From: Manis javanica
Taxonomy: Eukaryota > Chordata > Mammalia > Pholidota > Manidae
Assembly (NCBI RefSeq): GCF_040802235.1
Contig: NC_133163.1
Span: forward strand, 69,119,501-69,183,500
Length of the DNA: 64,000 bases
Reading direction: 5' to 3'
The notes under the pieces were generated by a model. It made no database searches and had not been told where the DNA came from. It was given only the letters and a program-made list of their open reading frames with translations. The position numbers and the translations under genes are program-made. Numbering within the stretch: position 1 is the first letter of the stretch; each line of letters starts with the position of its first letter. Below, piece after piece: positions 40,790-54,904 of the stretch.

Positions 40790-41370
40790 GGACTCCCGCG
40801 TGTCAGATCTGTGGTTTTCTGAAGGGCAATGGAAATGGTACTGACATTACTTTGCACTTTAACAATCGGATTTGGTCAGAGTAAAGTTGTTTGTTTAACC
40901 CGACAGCTCGGTGGACCCGTCGCACGCTTTGCACACTCATTAAAACGATTATTTACGACCTGTCGAGTGTTTTCGGGTTCATTCACAGGAAAGGCTTGGA
41001 GCAAGCGAAAGCAATTCAAGTCAACACTGTCCGCTACTCCGATGCACGTGAGGACGAGCTGGTGTGTGCGTAAAAAAATGGAAGGAGGGGTGGGTGAGCA
41101 CGCCTTAGCTTTAAATCCTGTTCATCTGATGCTCTGGAATCTCAGTTTCGAGAGAATGCCAAGAGTGCTTGGTTCTAAAGGGCTGTGTCGCTGTGTTAAC
41201 TTCAAGGGCTTGGCACAGGAAAGAAAGATAGAATAAACCACATAAATTCAAAGCTCTCCCTCTGCTCCTCCTTTCAGCCTTTGCAAAGCTTGAAGTCCGG
41301 GCTCGTCCACTTCTGCCTGCAGCAAAGGGACCGCGAGGCTCCACCTCTCACAGCGCGGATGCTGAAGATA
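40790..41370. promoter_or_regulatory. CpG-retaining patch of moderate GC, candidate regulatory element
   Basis: In roughly the first 270 bp I count about 16 CpGs although GC is near 50%, far above the depleted level of surrounding DNA. It includes a CACGTG E-box at 41045-41050 and several TTTACGAC/AACGATT-type homeodomain-like strings. CpG retention suggests DNA unmethylated in the germline, such as an enhancer or weak promoter. Overlapping open frames (for example 40829-41236, plus strand) are not recognisable proteins. Confidence 0.35.
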
Positions 41371-42949
41371 AGTAGTTTCAGGAAAGCTCGCCAGGGTGTG
41401 GAGATTAATTCCTTTTCCATCTCCCAGGCCCTTTCCTTCTCAACAAAGAGTTCGCCTAATTTTCCTCTCTATATTCCTTGCAAATACTGGAGGGGTTGGA
41501 GGGCACAGGAGATGGATAGGACTGTTAACCGTATTTGGTAGATGTATTCCTAATTGTTAGCAAGGAAAGATTGATCCTTCAAACTGCAAGAGAAGTCCTA
41601 TAAAATGAGGAGTAAATAGCCCTCAATAAATTAGGCCACATTTCCCTCCTCAATTTCCAACTCATCCTTCAACATTACGCATTGATAGGAAGAGAGGCAC
41701 AAACACGAATGCATCTCAATCTCCCACTATTGCCCCGTACATATAAAATACACACCCCGTGGTCTTTAGTCGTTGTATTTGTTTATATGAGCCCTGATAC
41801 ATAACATTCACATATGAGCTATTAGTTTAAAAGAAATGCCCATCTTCCTAAGGTACAATCGTATAGACTAAATAATACAATAGGTGAGTGCAGACATGCA
41901 TTTAATATGTCCTGAAGAACCCTGGAATATCCTATTCATTGTTAAGTACCTCTGAGTTAATAGACGCTTTAAAACAACTGCCATTTCTATATTCAAACCC
42001 CGCTGTTTCTTGATTTTGCATCTACAGCATTAGTAAACCCAGCGGCCACTTTATTGTTATGAGGGTAACTTAACCATACCAGTGGAAAAAGACAAGGTTC
42101 ATTCATCAGTTTTACTTATCATATCTGACATGGTAAAATTATCTACTTTTCTATCTTACTGAAACACATCAATGCAATATGTGAAGAGAAGAATTAAAGT
42201 CTTCAAGTAGCATGAGGTTTTAATCAGGAGCAGATTCCTGATTGTTAAAGCAAGTACAAATAAGTGATTTTGTAAACTCTTTGGGTTGCCGTAATTCACT
42301 ATCAGGCCTACTTAAAATTGATCTGTCAAGCGTGTTTCCTGTATAAGCTCTTTCATTAAAACCAACCTGTGATAATAATCAAGAGGCAGATGCTGAAATA
42401 TGTAAGTAAATAACTGAAAGCCTCTGCATAAACAGACACAAATCAATGCAGTAATAGACAACACTATTGATGTAGAAATGATCGATTGTTGTCTTCCAAC
42501 CTGCAATCAAAGTTTGCATTGTATAATTAAAAGTATATTTTTCAACTCCACTAATACTATTTATTTCTACTTCTGGAATGAATAAACAAACAAGCCCTAC
42601 TGCCAGTTAGTTCTACCTGATTCTACCTTATTCCATCTAGAGTATTTTTGATGGGGTGGGAGGAGTACTCTACTTTTTCTCAGAAAGCTTTGCCAAACTT
42701 TAAAACTACATCATTATAAAATTATAAAAGTATCCAATAATAAAATTACCACCTTTTTCTTATTCTGAAATTTTCAACCTTCATCATAGCCTCTAATTAT
42801 TCATTCAGCACATTTTAAAAGGAAAAACACAATAGTGCTCATTACTTTCAAAGATTTTTCAACTAGTATAATACCTTTGGGTTAAAAGATTCCTCTGGCC
42901 TTTTGCTAAAACAAATGAGGAAAATGTCATTTCCTCAATATACCTTGGA

Positions 42950-43610
42950 AGTTCTCATGCTTTTGCCTGCATATGCAAGCAATCTGAAACAAGGAAGGAG
43001 GGAGATGGCATCTGTGCTATTCCAAAATTGTTTCAAATGATGATTGCAAAACAAGTGTCTGACTCAAAGAAATAAATATACTTTAGATTTCTAGAAATTC
43101 ACGTCTAGAACCTTTCAGATTTTGTTTTAATTTCTTTTTTGAGAATATTTACCCCTGTAGGGCAGAATTAATTTAGATTAGCAAGCACCGATATATGATG
43201 AGTTTGAATATTTAGGCTTTGTAGAGTAATGAAAATCCGGTGTTCATATTTTTTCCTTAACAAGGATAAATTTTTATATTCATCCTTGAATTAGTGTGGT
43301 CCTTCCGAAGCGCAGGCCTTTAAAAGAATGTCTGAAATTCAGCCTCTTTAAACGTGATTTTTTTCTTATATAGTATCACCAGCACATAAATATCGATTTT
43401 TATTATCTTTATAATATTATGTAATCAAGCATTTTCTTTGGCTCCCCACTTTCCCATCCATGGAAAAGAATTCAGGGGCAACTGGACCCGAACGGAAAAT
43501 ATCATCAGTTATTGTTGAGGGCTAATTTGACAGATAATTTAACTTCAAACAACAATGATCAGATCATTAAATTTCAGAGCAGTGAGAAAATGAAAGAATT
43601 GAGAGGTAAT
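42950..43610. promoter_or_regulatory. Candidate conserved non-coding element
   Basis: Repeat-free AT-rich DNA with many homeodomain cores, a TGATCAGATCA palindrome-like core near 43557, and retained CpGs such as CCGAACGG at 43487. It lies 7 kb beyond the FOXG1 stop. Confidence 0.3.
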
Positions 43611-44629
43611 GCTCCTTAACCTCACTACAGTTTTTAGTCTTCTGTTCAATCAAGGGAATCAGGAACGCCTTGCCACACAGACCTAGTGGAAGATATGTTT
43701 GCATCTTAAACTCATTCTGACTCAAAGAATGAGACAGTAAGAGGGGAAGAAAGGTGGGAACTGAAGAAGAAAACTGAAATTTGGAGAGTGCTAGCCATGT
43801 AGGAGAATAAAACAGAAGGCGAAAAGGAATATCTAAACATGTCTGGCAACTGAATACTGTCTTTCACTCGGACACGTATCTCCAAATCTCCCAACATGCA
43901 ACGTGCTTTCCTACGGTGCAGCTTTTCCTCAAGACCTCAGACCAGGGGAGAGGGATATGTGTGTTAGGCAACAGACCAGGAAAAGGACGGAGGTCATTTT
44001 ATCTCCCCTCCCACCCCCACAAACATATACTTGCGTTTTGTCATTATTTTAAATTCCTTTTCTGATCTCAATTTCGAAATGTCTGCCTACCTACCTCGCG
44101 TTTTCATAGAGGGCCAAGTGAGGATGGTGTTGAAGCATCGACATTGGGTCTTACGGGGGTGTCGGGGATGGGGGCTTGTTGGAAGTGGATAAGCTCTGTT
44201 CTACATCGTCCTTAACTTCCCTTGGTCTTTTCAAGGCTGAACACCTCCCTCCGCCTGAGAACCTCCCGAACACGCAGGATGCTCTGCCCGAAATCCTGCC
44301 TCCCTCTCCCCAATCCAGGGTCACCCTTAATGCTAAAGGAATTACTACCCCGAGACCACCTCTTTTCCTGTAAGAATCCTTCACTTTGGACTACAGGCTT
44401 GGGCAGAAAAGGCAAATGGGGTAGAAAGCATAATGGAAGAGGGGTAGGGAGTGGAAAGGAGAAAGGATATCTATTACATAAAAAAAGAGTTTTCTGTAAA
44501 AAACTGGCAGGTAAGTGCTGAGTCTGAAGCCGCACGAGGTAAATAAAAAAGAAACATCTTTCAGGGGGAAAAAAGAGGTGGGGGTAGGGGGAGAACACAT
44601 AAGAATAAGAAGAATGGAAAAAGGGGGGG

Positions 44630-45320
44630 GAAACGCACCGCCGAGGTTCTGGAGTCGATTTTCCCGGCATCAGCCGGGAAGAGCTACCAAACGCGAAGCT
44701 CCGCTTGTCCTGGGCAAGAGCGCCCTCACCTTGCTGCTCCCCGCGCCGCGCCCGCTTCCCGGGCCGGGATGCCGGCAGCCAGGGCCCCAGCGCCTCTCCT
44801 CCGCGGCCACGCGCCGCCGCCAGCGCCGCCCCGACACCGCAGCCTAAGGCACTTGGCTACGTGATTCCAAAACGCCAGAAAACGCCTCCGCCGAGTCCCT
44901 GCCGCCACGACTTCTAGTCCCGCCATCGAGCGCCTCCCCGACTTCACTCAGGAGTCCCTGAGGCGCCAGGAAGGCTAATAAGAAACCGCGGCGAGGGCCC
45001 CAAATTCGCTTCGGGCCAAGCCAACCTCTGTCTGGCGCGCTCGCAGACACTCTCGGGACAGCTAGGCTCTCGAGCTTACACCGCCGTCTCCTAAGTGTGC
45101 ATTAAGAATCAATTATTTGCCTGAGATACCCAGAGCCGGGAACTGGGATATTCCCAGCAGGGACCAAGTCAAGCCCAGAACGGTGCGCATTTCCCTAGCC
45201 CTTGGAACGGGCGAAAGAGAAGCCTCCAACCCACGTCCTGCGCAGTGTCTACCTGGTGCAGTTCCGCTAAGTCAGGCGGGGACCTCGCCTGACCCAGGCC
45301 AAGGAGCTGGGGGTGCAGGG
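44630..45320. promoter_or_regulatory. CpG island 5-6 kb downstream of FOXG1, possible lncRNA promoter
   Basis: GC-rich, CpG-dense block between AT-rich flanks. In human a non-coding gene (LINC01551, formerly C14orf23) lies close downstream of FOXG1, and this island is at a plausible position for its promoter. That equation is from memory and unverified. Several open frames of 60-150 codons overlap here on both strands, but none resembles a known protein. Confidence 0.45.
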
Positions 45321-45803
45321 CCAGCTCTGGAGGTTGGCAAGGTTGGTGTGAAAATAGGGAGAGGAGGGGCATTCCACCGCCTCTCCCTCCTCCCCAAAAA
45401 AGAGGAGGAGGAGATGGAGAAGAGGAAGAGAAAGAGGAAAGAATAAAAGAACTTCAGAATGAAAAAAGTCCTTGCCTCTGAAGCAGACAGCTTTGTCTTA
45501 ACTAGAGAGAACAAATACCTACAGGTTTGAAGGTTTAGAAAGGTCCGGTAGGGTATTCTTGTAGCTGCGGTAAGATTTAGAAATCGTATTTCCACGAAGT
45601 GAATTACTTTGCACTTTGGCATCTATGTTAGTCTCCCACTATCCTTTCTCCATATAAATTCACCTTGTTTTCTCTTCTCTCTTTGCCATGTCTACATCCT
45701 CTTTACTTAGGGATGGATCCACTGTGACTTTGTGCCGACGTGGAAAAATCATGCCTTCTTTCAGTTACTTTTGTTAAAAGCGCGCCCTCAAAGGAAGTTT
45801 TTC

Positions 45804-45822
45804 CAAAAAAAAAAAAAAAAAG
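45804..45822 (+). repeat. Poly(A) run
   Basis: About 17 consecutive A inside otherwise mixed sequence near the 45-kb CpG island. Confidence 0.85.
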
Positions 45823-46059
45823 ACCGTTTTGGGCCTCAGACCACAAAGTCGCGGTTTGAACCTCCTCAAAAGCAGTCGGGCATAGTCCTCCTGCCCTCGG
45901 AAAAGCACTTTCACTCACCGATCTTGCGGTAAGAGCGCTCCCAGTCCTCAAGTCTTTTTCTTCCACATCTTCGGACAACTTCAGGCAGTCTTGGGTGAAG
46001 GGGAAAAACAAAAACAGAAATCGGAAGGGAGAAAAGAAATTCAAATATAACACTACATC

Positions 46060-49045
46060 ATATATTCCCCAGAGCCCCCTCCTTGGCCTGCATCATTAGG
46101 ACAAGGTCCCTGCGAACTGACCCTTAGTACGGGAGAAAGGTCGGTATGGGGGCCTAAAACTAAGAGGTGAATTGTTTTAACTGCTGGTGCTTGGAGGGTT
46201 GGGAGTGGGGGTGGAGGGTCCAGAAGATAGGGGAGAGAAGGTAGAATGATTGGGATAAGAAAAGGAACCTTTAAAAAAAATACGCAAAAGAAAATGGAGA
46301 ATGAGAGCGCTTTTGAACTCTTACAGGTAGGTAGCTCTTAAGAACACAAGCGTGTGTAGGCGCAAATGAAGAATCTAGATGACTCCTATTCTTTCCATAT
46401 CTCTGGAATCTGGTCTTAAGTAGAAAAATAAGGGAAGAAATTTAATTCAAGTTTCACCTACCCGGCTTGTTGGAACGTCTGCGCAGATTTTCATGCTGGA
46501 GAGTTCCATCTGTCTGGCAGAAGCTGGAGTGGTGTTGGGGGCAGGTTATCTGGTGAAGTGGGAATGTGCAGGAACCCCGCCCTCTAGACACAGTTACACC
46601 ACCCCAGCAACCCGTCTTAGCCCTCTCTAAAACCTCTAATGATCTTCACCTTCACCCTTTGTTAGCCTATTTCTCCAACTGGCATTTACTCCCAAACACA
46701 ACCAGCCACTTAAGCTATTCATAAATTAATTTCCCAAAAGCAAAATTATTTCAATGCATGCAGATTCCTCAACAATGTTGTAGAAAGCATACTTTTTCAA
46801 ACCACATTTATGTATTTAGAGGTCTAAATACATTCGATTTATCCCCCTATTTGGGTGAAATATCCACCAACTTAAATATATACAATTAAATGAATACACT
46901 ACAAGATTTTTTTTTTTGCCTCCTCCCTTGACTTTATGCAAGTCATAGTAACCACATGAAATCTTCCATGACCATAAAGATATTTGTATTAAATCTTGGT
47001 AGTTCTGGACTTTAAGTTCACTTCATTACCAATATTGTGACAAGTTGAAGCAACATATTTGGAAGAATCCTTTCACTGTTCTAGCTTAACTGAATCATCT
47101 TCTCAATGTTTTATATATTAATAATTTGTATTAACTTTATACCAAACAAATTCAAGTAAAATATTTAAGCCTGGAAATAAACTATTATTTAGGATTTCAG
47201 GTTTTAAGTTGTATTCACTTTCAGTTCCAAAATTTCAAGAAGACCAACCTTCAGCTCATTAAAAACAATAATAAGTATAAAACAAAAAGCTTCCAAAAGT
47301 TTTGAAGTTTTTTCTGGCATAAGCTAATTTTAACTGGCAAAGGTTGGTGACAACAAATATCAACACAACATTACAACCAATTTGTTGCAAAAAAATATAT
47401 TAAACACCATGCCAGACTGTTATGTGTTTTTGAAGAAGATAATTTGAGGGATGATAAAACAGATTGAGATAAATGAAATATTCATACTGGGCTTCAGGAG
47501 TCCTTCACAAAGTTCTCTCTGAATATGTCCTCCATATATTCATACCAAACAATCCTTATTTCAAATCACATCCACTATATGTGTAACTTGGACATGTATC
47601 CAAGTAGAACTTCCACTCCAGTCCTTAGTTACTATAAATTCAAAGAAATCAATTTTACTCTTGACCTCTAAGTATGAAGTTTGTCATTGGCAATTCTGCT
47701 TCTTGATCATGCAAATAAACACTTATCACAAATAAGTATAGTCAGTTATTTAATATGGCCAGAAAAAAATACTCATGAGTGAAATAGTTCTTTTATACCT
47801 CTGTCCCTTTACCTCAAAGTAAGAGTTCAACTTTCTTTTTAAGTTTTGATAGGCAAAAGACTATATTTCTTCTGTGCCAGTACATTCTCATTCCACAAAT
47901 AAAATCCATGGTGAAAGCAAACAATACATCATCACCTTTTTCAGTCTATTAAACACATGCTTTTCTTTGAGCTGCTTTGGTTCACAAATGTGTAACGGGG
48001 ATTTCCTTTGCCTAACCTCATTAACTTAGACTCTATTACTATTTTTAATATCAGCTATAAATTTGGCTTCTAAAACAATCTGTGGATCTTTCATGCTTCA
48101 TTCTGAAGAACTGTTGAATTTCAGAGAACTTGGACGTCTGATGAAACAGCTCTCATATTGAGAAAATAAAATCATGTCCAGTTTGCTTAGAGGAGATAAT
48201 TAAACTAGCTGTCTTGGTCTATTTTGGTCCATTCCCTATTTGTGTGTATTTGGCTCCAACTCTTAATTTTTCCTAGGCCTTGTTGCTCTGTCTTTCTTAG
48301 ATCTTTCTCACTCTCTCATTTCTCTCTTCTTGGTAGTGGGAGTTTTTTGTTTTTGTTTTTTCAGTGAAAATCCTCTTTCCCTTTTTTCCTTTTCTCTGTC
48401 TTTCCCTCTATCTCTCCATTCTACAACCATGTTCCAATATTCTGCATTTCTATTTCAAATCTGTCTGAATCAGTTTGCTTTCCCCTAGGTTTTTTTTTTT
48501 CCCTGAGCAACTCTCTAAGTGTTTACCGATAACATCTTGGGACAGATTATTTTTCATTGGGCCCATTGTAAGAAGTAGCCAGCTTATTGCATTACTGCAG
48601 AACACATTTCAGACTATACAATTGTAACAAATGAACAACTTGTCCTCCATGGACTCACCACAGGATCCAATTAGTTAGCAAACCTTTTACTTAGGTTTTC
48701 TAATTGTTTTCTGGAGTCACAGCAATTGGGATGCTGAAACAATTCAAAAAATGTTTTCACTTTGTTTCGGATATATATATATATATATGCATATATATGC
48801 ATGCATATGTATATTGCCAGTTAAAACAAAATTATGACTGTAAGCAAAAGGAACAAATCTCTAGATTAAATTATACAGACATATTTAAAAGTGAATCAAA
48901 TAAATACCTCTGTGTTGTAAATGAAAGAAAAGGAGAGAGGCATTTTGCTTATTCTGTACATCTAGAATTTTAAATCGTTATAATTTAAAAATAAAATATA
49001 AACATTGATCTGCAAGTCATTACAACAGGTGATCACTTCAGCAAA
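46060..49045. other. Intergenic DNA 3' of FOXG1, no supported gene
   Basis: AT-rich sequence between the 45-kb CpG island and the FOXG1 3'UTR, with an (AT)n tract at 48.8 kb. It may lie in an intron of a downstream lncRNA, but no exon can be defined here. Confidence 0.5.
48769..48812. repeat. (AT)n/(ATGC)n simple repeat
   Basis: ATATAT runs with interspersed GCATGCAT. It causes the Tyr/Ile/Cys-rich part of a spurious 89-codon frame (48704-48973). Confidence 0.85.
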
Positions 49046-49202
49046 ATCTATATTGCAACTTCAGCACATCTTTATTAGAACTCTTTCATTGTGGGTAAAC
49101 AGCCACAAAAATAATGCTGACTTAGAAAGTATAAATACAAATATTTAAACAAAAATATTTGCAGCATTCATAGCGCAAATTGTACCTGAACTGAAGGGCT
49201 AT

Positions 49203-49255
49203 GTGTGTATATATGTGTATATATATATATGTATATATATATATTACATATGTGT
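49203..49255. repeat. (TA)n/(TG)n simple repeat in or near the FOXG1 3'UTR
   Basis: TGTGTATATATGTGTATATA-type tract. It lies within the longest inferred FOXG1 3'UTR. Confidence 0.8.
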
Positions 49256-50081
49256 GCATTATATTCACTTCTATCTAATCATATACATATATTTATTTAT
49301 AATTTGCCAAGCACTATAAACAAGATACTTGAAATAAAATATATATAAAAAGTAAGCATTCTATTAACTGATTTGAAAATAAACACAAGGTGAATAGCTA
49401 TGCACATAAAATTAAATTATTCTTGTTTTTGTATATCTACAGAAATTTAAAGATACCAGCTGAAAAACCTATACTTTGTTTAAAGCTAGTGTTTATTAAA
49501 TAGACTGCTCCTTGTAAAATTTGATTCCAAATGGGAAAAAAATAGTATATTTTTAAAGTCTCAGTTCAAATGAAAGGAGCAATTTAAAATTTTAGTTGGC
49601 TGCAAAAGCCTTTTTGGAGTCCCTAGAAATTTAGTGTCTTTTAAAAAGCTCTATTTTAATAAAAGAGACGAAAGTATCAAGATATATATGAATTTAGCCT
49701 ATTTTTTATTTCTGTGTGTTCATAGTAAACATTTTTGTAAGTGACAAACACGGGCATATGACCACAGTATCACAATCAAGAAATTTTAAGACAACATTAA
49801 CAATCACTCAAATTTATGCGGCATTTGCGCAACACAGGTTACATATTTGCAAGGTTTACCTATAAGTACAATAGGTATTAACATTTCACTACATTTAGAA
49901 AAAATAAAAGTGACCTGTTAGTGACCACATACATCAAACTATACACAACACAAACTGAAGGCAATCATTACTTTTGTCCCCTTCCGATTCATTTGAATGG
50001 GCAGTGCTGCCAACTGAAACAACTTTCCTTTTTTTGTTTGTTTTTTAATACTTAATATACCAAGTGCATTTTAGAACCCAA

Positions 50082-50089
50082 TCTTTGGT
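50082..50089 (-). promoter_or_regulatory. miR-9 8-mer target site in FOXG1 3'UTR
   Basis: The minus strand reads ACCAAAGA, a perfect 8-mer match to the miR-9-5p seed, about 510 nt after the FOXG1 stop codon. Repression of Foxg1 by miR-9 in the developing forebrain is established, so this is very probably a functional site. Confidence 0.7.
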
Positions 50090-50286
50090 CTAAAAGTAAA
50101 CAAAAAAAAACCCCAGTTTTTAAAAGAAAAGGACAAAACAATAAATGGCCAAAATAATTTCTTGGGCACCTTTACTACGTATGTTTCTTAAATACAAATT
50201 ACAGTTTAACATTTTAAAACTCTCCCCATAATTTAGGTTGTTCTCAAGGTCTGCGTCCACCATATAGATAGATCCATGATAACTTA

Positions 50287-50294
50287 TAATACTG
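50287..50294 (-). promoter_or_regulatory. miR-200b/c/429 8-mer target site in FOXG1 3'UTR
   Basis: The minus strand reads CAGTATTA, the full 8-mer complement of the miR-200b/200c/429 seed, about 310 nt after the stop codon. The miR-200 family acts in olfactory neurogenesis, where Foxg1 has been discussed as a target. The match is direct; function here is inferred. Confidence 0.5.
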
Positions 50295-50601
50295 CACACA
50301 TGGAAATCTGGCGGCTCTTAAACTTTTCAGGTTTGAATGAAATGGCAAAGCAGTCACTATTTAGATACATATTCTACTATGATTTTGACTTCCAAACCTT
50401 ATATTCTACAATGTATTCTCCCCACATTGCACCTCGCTGACACTCCACACCTTGTTAGAATAATAAACAACCCTAAAGACTGAACAAACGTACAGAAATG
50501 GGAGTGGGGGCTTAATAAAAAATACCTGGACTTATTTTTTAATTATCATTTACAATGCAAATGTGTGTAAAACGTTCACTTACAGTCTGGTCCCAGGGAT
50601 G

Positions 50602-52530
<1,929 letters not shown>

Positions 52531-52540
52531 CACACTAGGG

Positions 52541-52635
52541 CTGTAAAAAAATTTTTGGTTTAACCTTTCCTACCGCTGGGCCAATCAGAGCCGGCGGCGT
52601 GCGGGAGCGTCTCCCCGGCCGTCAACCAATCGGCG
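52541..52635 (-). promoter_or_regulatory. FOXG1: FOXG1 core promoter: AT-rich TATA-like element and two CCAAT boxes
   Basis: An A/T run at 52545-52556 (minus-strand AAATTTTTTTA) sits in otherwise very GC-rich DNA and could serve as a TATA-like element, with initiation about 25-30 bp further on, near 52515-52525. Two CCAAT motifs (reading ATTGG on the minus strand) lie at 52581-52585 and 52626-52630, about 60 and 105 bp upstream of that point, where NF-Y sites usually occur. A homeodomain-type AATTAATT lies at about 52507-52514, next to the inferred start. Confidence 0.5.
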
Positions 52636-53273
52636 GGCGCGGGCCCACCCACCCGCGCCCCGCCCGCGGCTCCCGCCCCCTCGGGCGTCCACCTCCCCCC
52701 TCGGAGGGCCTGGGCTTCGGCCTCGGCCGCGCGGAGCCGCGCAGGGATACGCCGGCGGGAGCACGCCGCGCCGCGGCCCGGCCTGCACGCCCTCCAGCCC
52801 TCCGCCCCGCGGGGCTGCTCCTGCGGAGGCCCCCGCGTAGGGCAGTGGCTCACATCCCTGGCTTCCCTCTCCCTGCTGTGGGTCATTTTCGTTTAAGCGT
52901 CAGCATTTGTCCTTACTGATTAAAGTTTGTATCCAATTTTATTTTTAAGAGCGCGGGTGGCGGCAGCGGTGGCGGTGAGGGGAAGAGTGGGAGTGCAGGG
53001 AGAGGATGCGAGGAGAGGGCAGGAAATGGAGGAGGAAGGGGCGAGGCACTACTTTCCCCAGTCCGCCCTGCAGGCCCCGGCCCGAGCCCGTAGGACAGCT
53101 GTGCCCCTCGTAGGGGACACCCAAGAGCGGCTCTGGAGGGTTGGGGAGGGAAGGCCCACCCCTGGCGTGGGGAGGAGGGTGTCCCGCACCTTGGGGGAGG
53201 AGGATCTCGGAGAGGTTGGAGACCAGGGATGAGCAGGAAGAAGTGGGCAGGCGAGCGCGGGGCCAAACGGGCT

Positions 53274-53279
53274 ACTTAC
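53274..53279 (-). promoter_or_regulatory. Possible 5' splice donor of an upstream non-coding FOXG1 exon
   Basis: Minus-strand CCGA|GTAAGTAG is an excellent donor match, placed in the CpG island about 0.75 kb above the main promoter. Joined to the acceptor-like site at 52246 it would remove an intron of about 1.03 kb. The hexamer could occur by chance, so support is limited to good motif quality and position. Confidence 0.3.
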
Positions 53280-54689
53280 TCGGTTTCTGCGGGCAGGCCG
53301 GCGGCGAGCTCGGAGCTCGGGCGCCGCCGGGAAGCCGGGCCTGGGGCTCCCAGCGCTGCGGCGGCGGGCGTGGGCGGCTCAGCGGTGGGCGCCTGTGGTG
53401 GCCTTCCGAAGTGAGGGGTGCTCAGAGAGAAAACAATACCACACACTCCCAAAATAAACCAGGTAACACATGCTATATATGTGTCTCTTCTTTGCCCTTC
53501 TCTCCTGCTCCACACCGTCGCTCACGCGCTGGGTGACCGGTGTCGTTTTCTCCTCGCTGCTCCACCGTCTCCTCAGCTTCAGACCCGAATTGGAAGCGAG
53601 TAGCTGCGAGCGATCACCCTGGAAATGTTTTCATTTTGCATGTTGACATTGGAGGGAAAATAAGGGTGGGCGTCTATTTCCTTTCAGTTTTTTTAAACCT
53701 CCCTGTTTTCACTTTCCTTTTTTTCTTTCCGTCTCTCAAACGCTTTTAATGTGTGCGGGCCTTAATTCTGAAATAACGGCATACTGAAGCCAGCCCTTTC
53801 ACACCCAGAATGCTGCCGAGAGGCGTCGAGGAGCCTTGGGTCCCTGGGTCCCACAGTCCCAGCTTCCTGGCCTTTACGACAGGGAAGGTTCGGGTGAGGG
53901 CTGGAATGAGTGGGAAGATTGTGCCTCGGGGGCTTTAAAAGGATCCCGTGGCCAGGGGCAGGGCTAAGGCCCAGCATTTCCCAGGGATTGGAATTTGGTG
54001 CGGAGCACACTGATCAAAGGCTGTTTCATCCCACATGGGCACAAAATACACCACATTTTAGGGAGGAAGTAGTCCGGGAGAAAGAGGGAGGTGGAGGTGA
54101 AGCATAAGTGAAAAGGACCTTTTCCCTTCTCTGTAAAGTAAATAATCGTAAAATGTAAGCATCTCTTTGATAAACTCAATTAAATTACGTGGCAGGTTTG
54201 GTATTTAAGAAAACCGAGGAAGAAAAAGCGGTACCTATGTGTGATGTTGAAGTTCAAATCTAAAATTAAAAAATTCAATTGATGAATATTTAAGTACCTA
54301 GGGAGTTATTTCCACTCTCCCCATCCCACCCACACCTTGAAATTCTGAGAGAAGAAACTCTGAAAAGAATAATAAATATGCAAGTATAAATAGCTAGTTG
54401 TTTTAAAATGTATATCTATTACGAATGCCATAAAAGAGCTTTGAACATTGAACTAACCAACTCTCCTTCCACTGTATGTATGTCTTTCCCCCTATTTCTA
54501 CATATTTCCTTACTTTAAAACAAATTATATTTACATGTGGGAAATTTCAAAGGTTCCAGCTATCCACGTTGATAGTGACAGGACCCGGGCATTGACTTCC
54601 GAGCTCTGGGTGTCCTGCAGAGCCGGGTGAGCTACTGGGCTTTGCCGACCGGCTGGAGAGATCTGTGGGCCTTGCTCTTCCTGCTCAGT

Positions 54690-54885
54690 TCACCTCCTCC
54701 CACTCTTCTCCCCTCCTCAGGCCTGCTATCCCGTCTTTTCTTCAATTCGCTTTTCTCCCTCCTCCTCTCTTCCTCCCTCCTTCCCCTCACTCCCCCTCCT
54801 TCTCCTCCGTCTATTCCTCCCGCTCTCTGCAGTCCTCCACCTACTCCTCCCCACCTCTCCCCCTACAGCCCCCCTTCTCATAGCC
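54690..54885 (+). repeat. Long C/T-rich (polypyrimidine) tract upstream of FOXG1
   Basis: About 200 bp very rich in C and T on the plus strand (CTCC/TTCC units) with few purines, ending near 54885. Overlapping Ser/Pro/Leu-rich frames are by-products. Such tracts can form H-DNA or bind GAGA-like or CNBP-type factors. Confidence 0.7.
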
Positions 54886-54904
54886 ACTTATAATGGCACA
54901 CAAG

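Larger units (their letters stand above)
49050..50601 (-). other. FOXG1: FOXG1 3'UTR (approximate, several candidate poly(A) signals)
   Basis: AT-rich region directly after the stop codon. AATAAA hexamers on the minus strand occur at 49710-49705, 49497-49492, 49297-49292 and 49076-49071, giving 3'UTRs of about 0.9, 1.1, 1.3 and 1.55 kb. The farthest fits my recollection of a human FOXG1 mRNA of about 3.2-3.5 kb and is followed by a TGTTGT-type element. The exact end cannot be chosen without transcript data. Two strong miRNA seed matches lie in the first 550 nt. Confidence 0.55.

Noticed and set aside
40829-41236. 135-codon plus-strand frame in the CpG-retaining patch
   Set aside because: No domain or homologue recognised. 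Better read as regulatory DNA, though a cDNA would change this.
44212-44670. 152-codon minus-strand frame near the 45-kb CpG island
   Set aside because: Overlaps several frames on both strands, low complexity (Pro/Phe/Ser), no recognised family.
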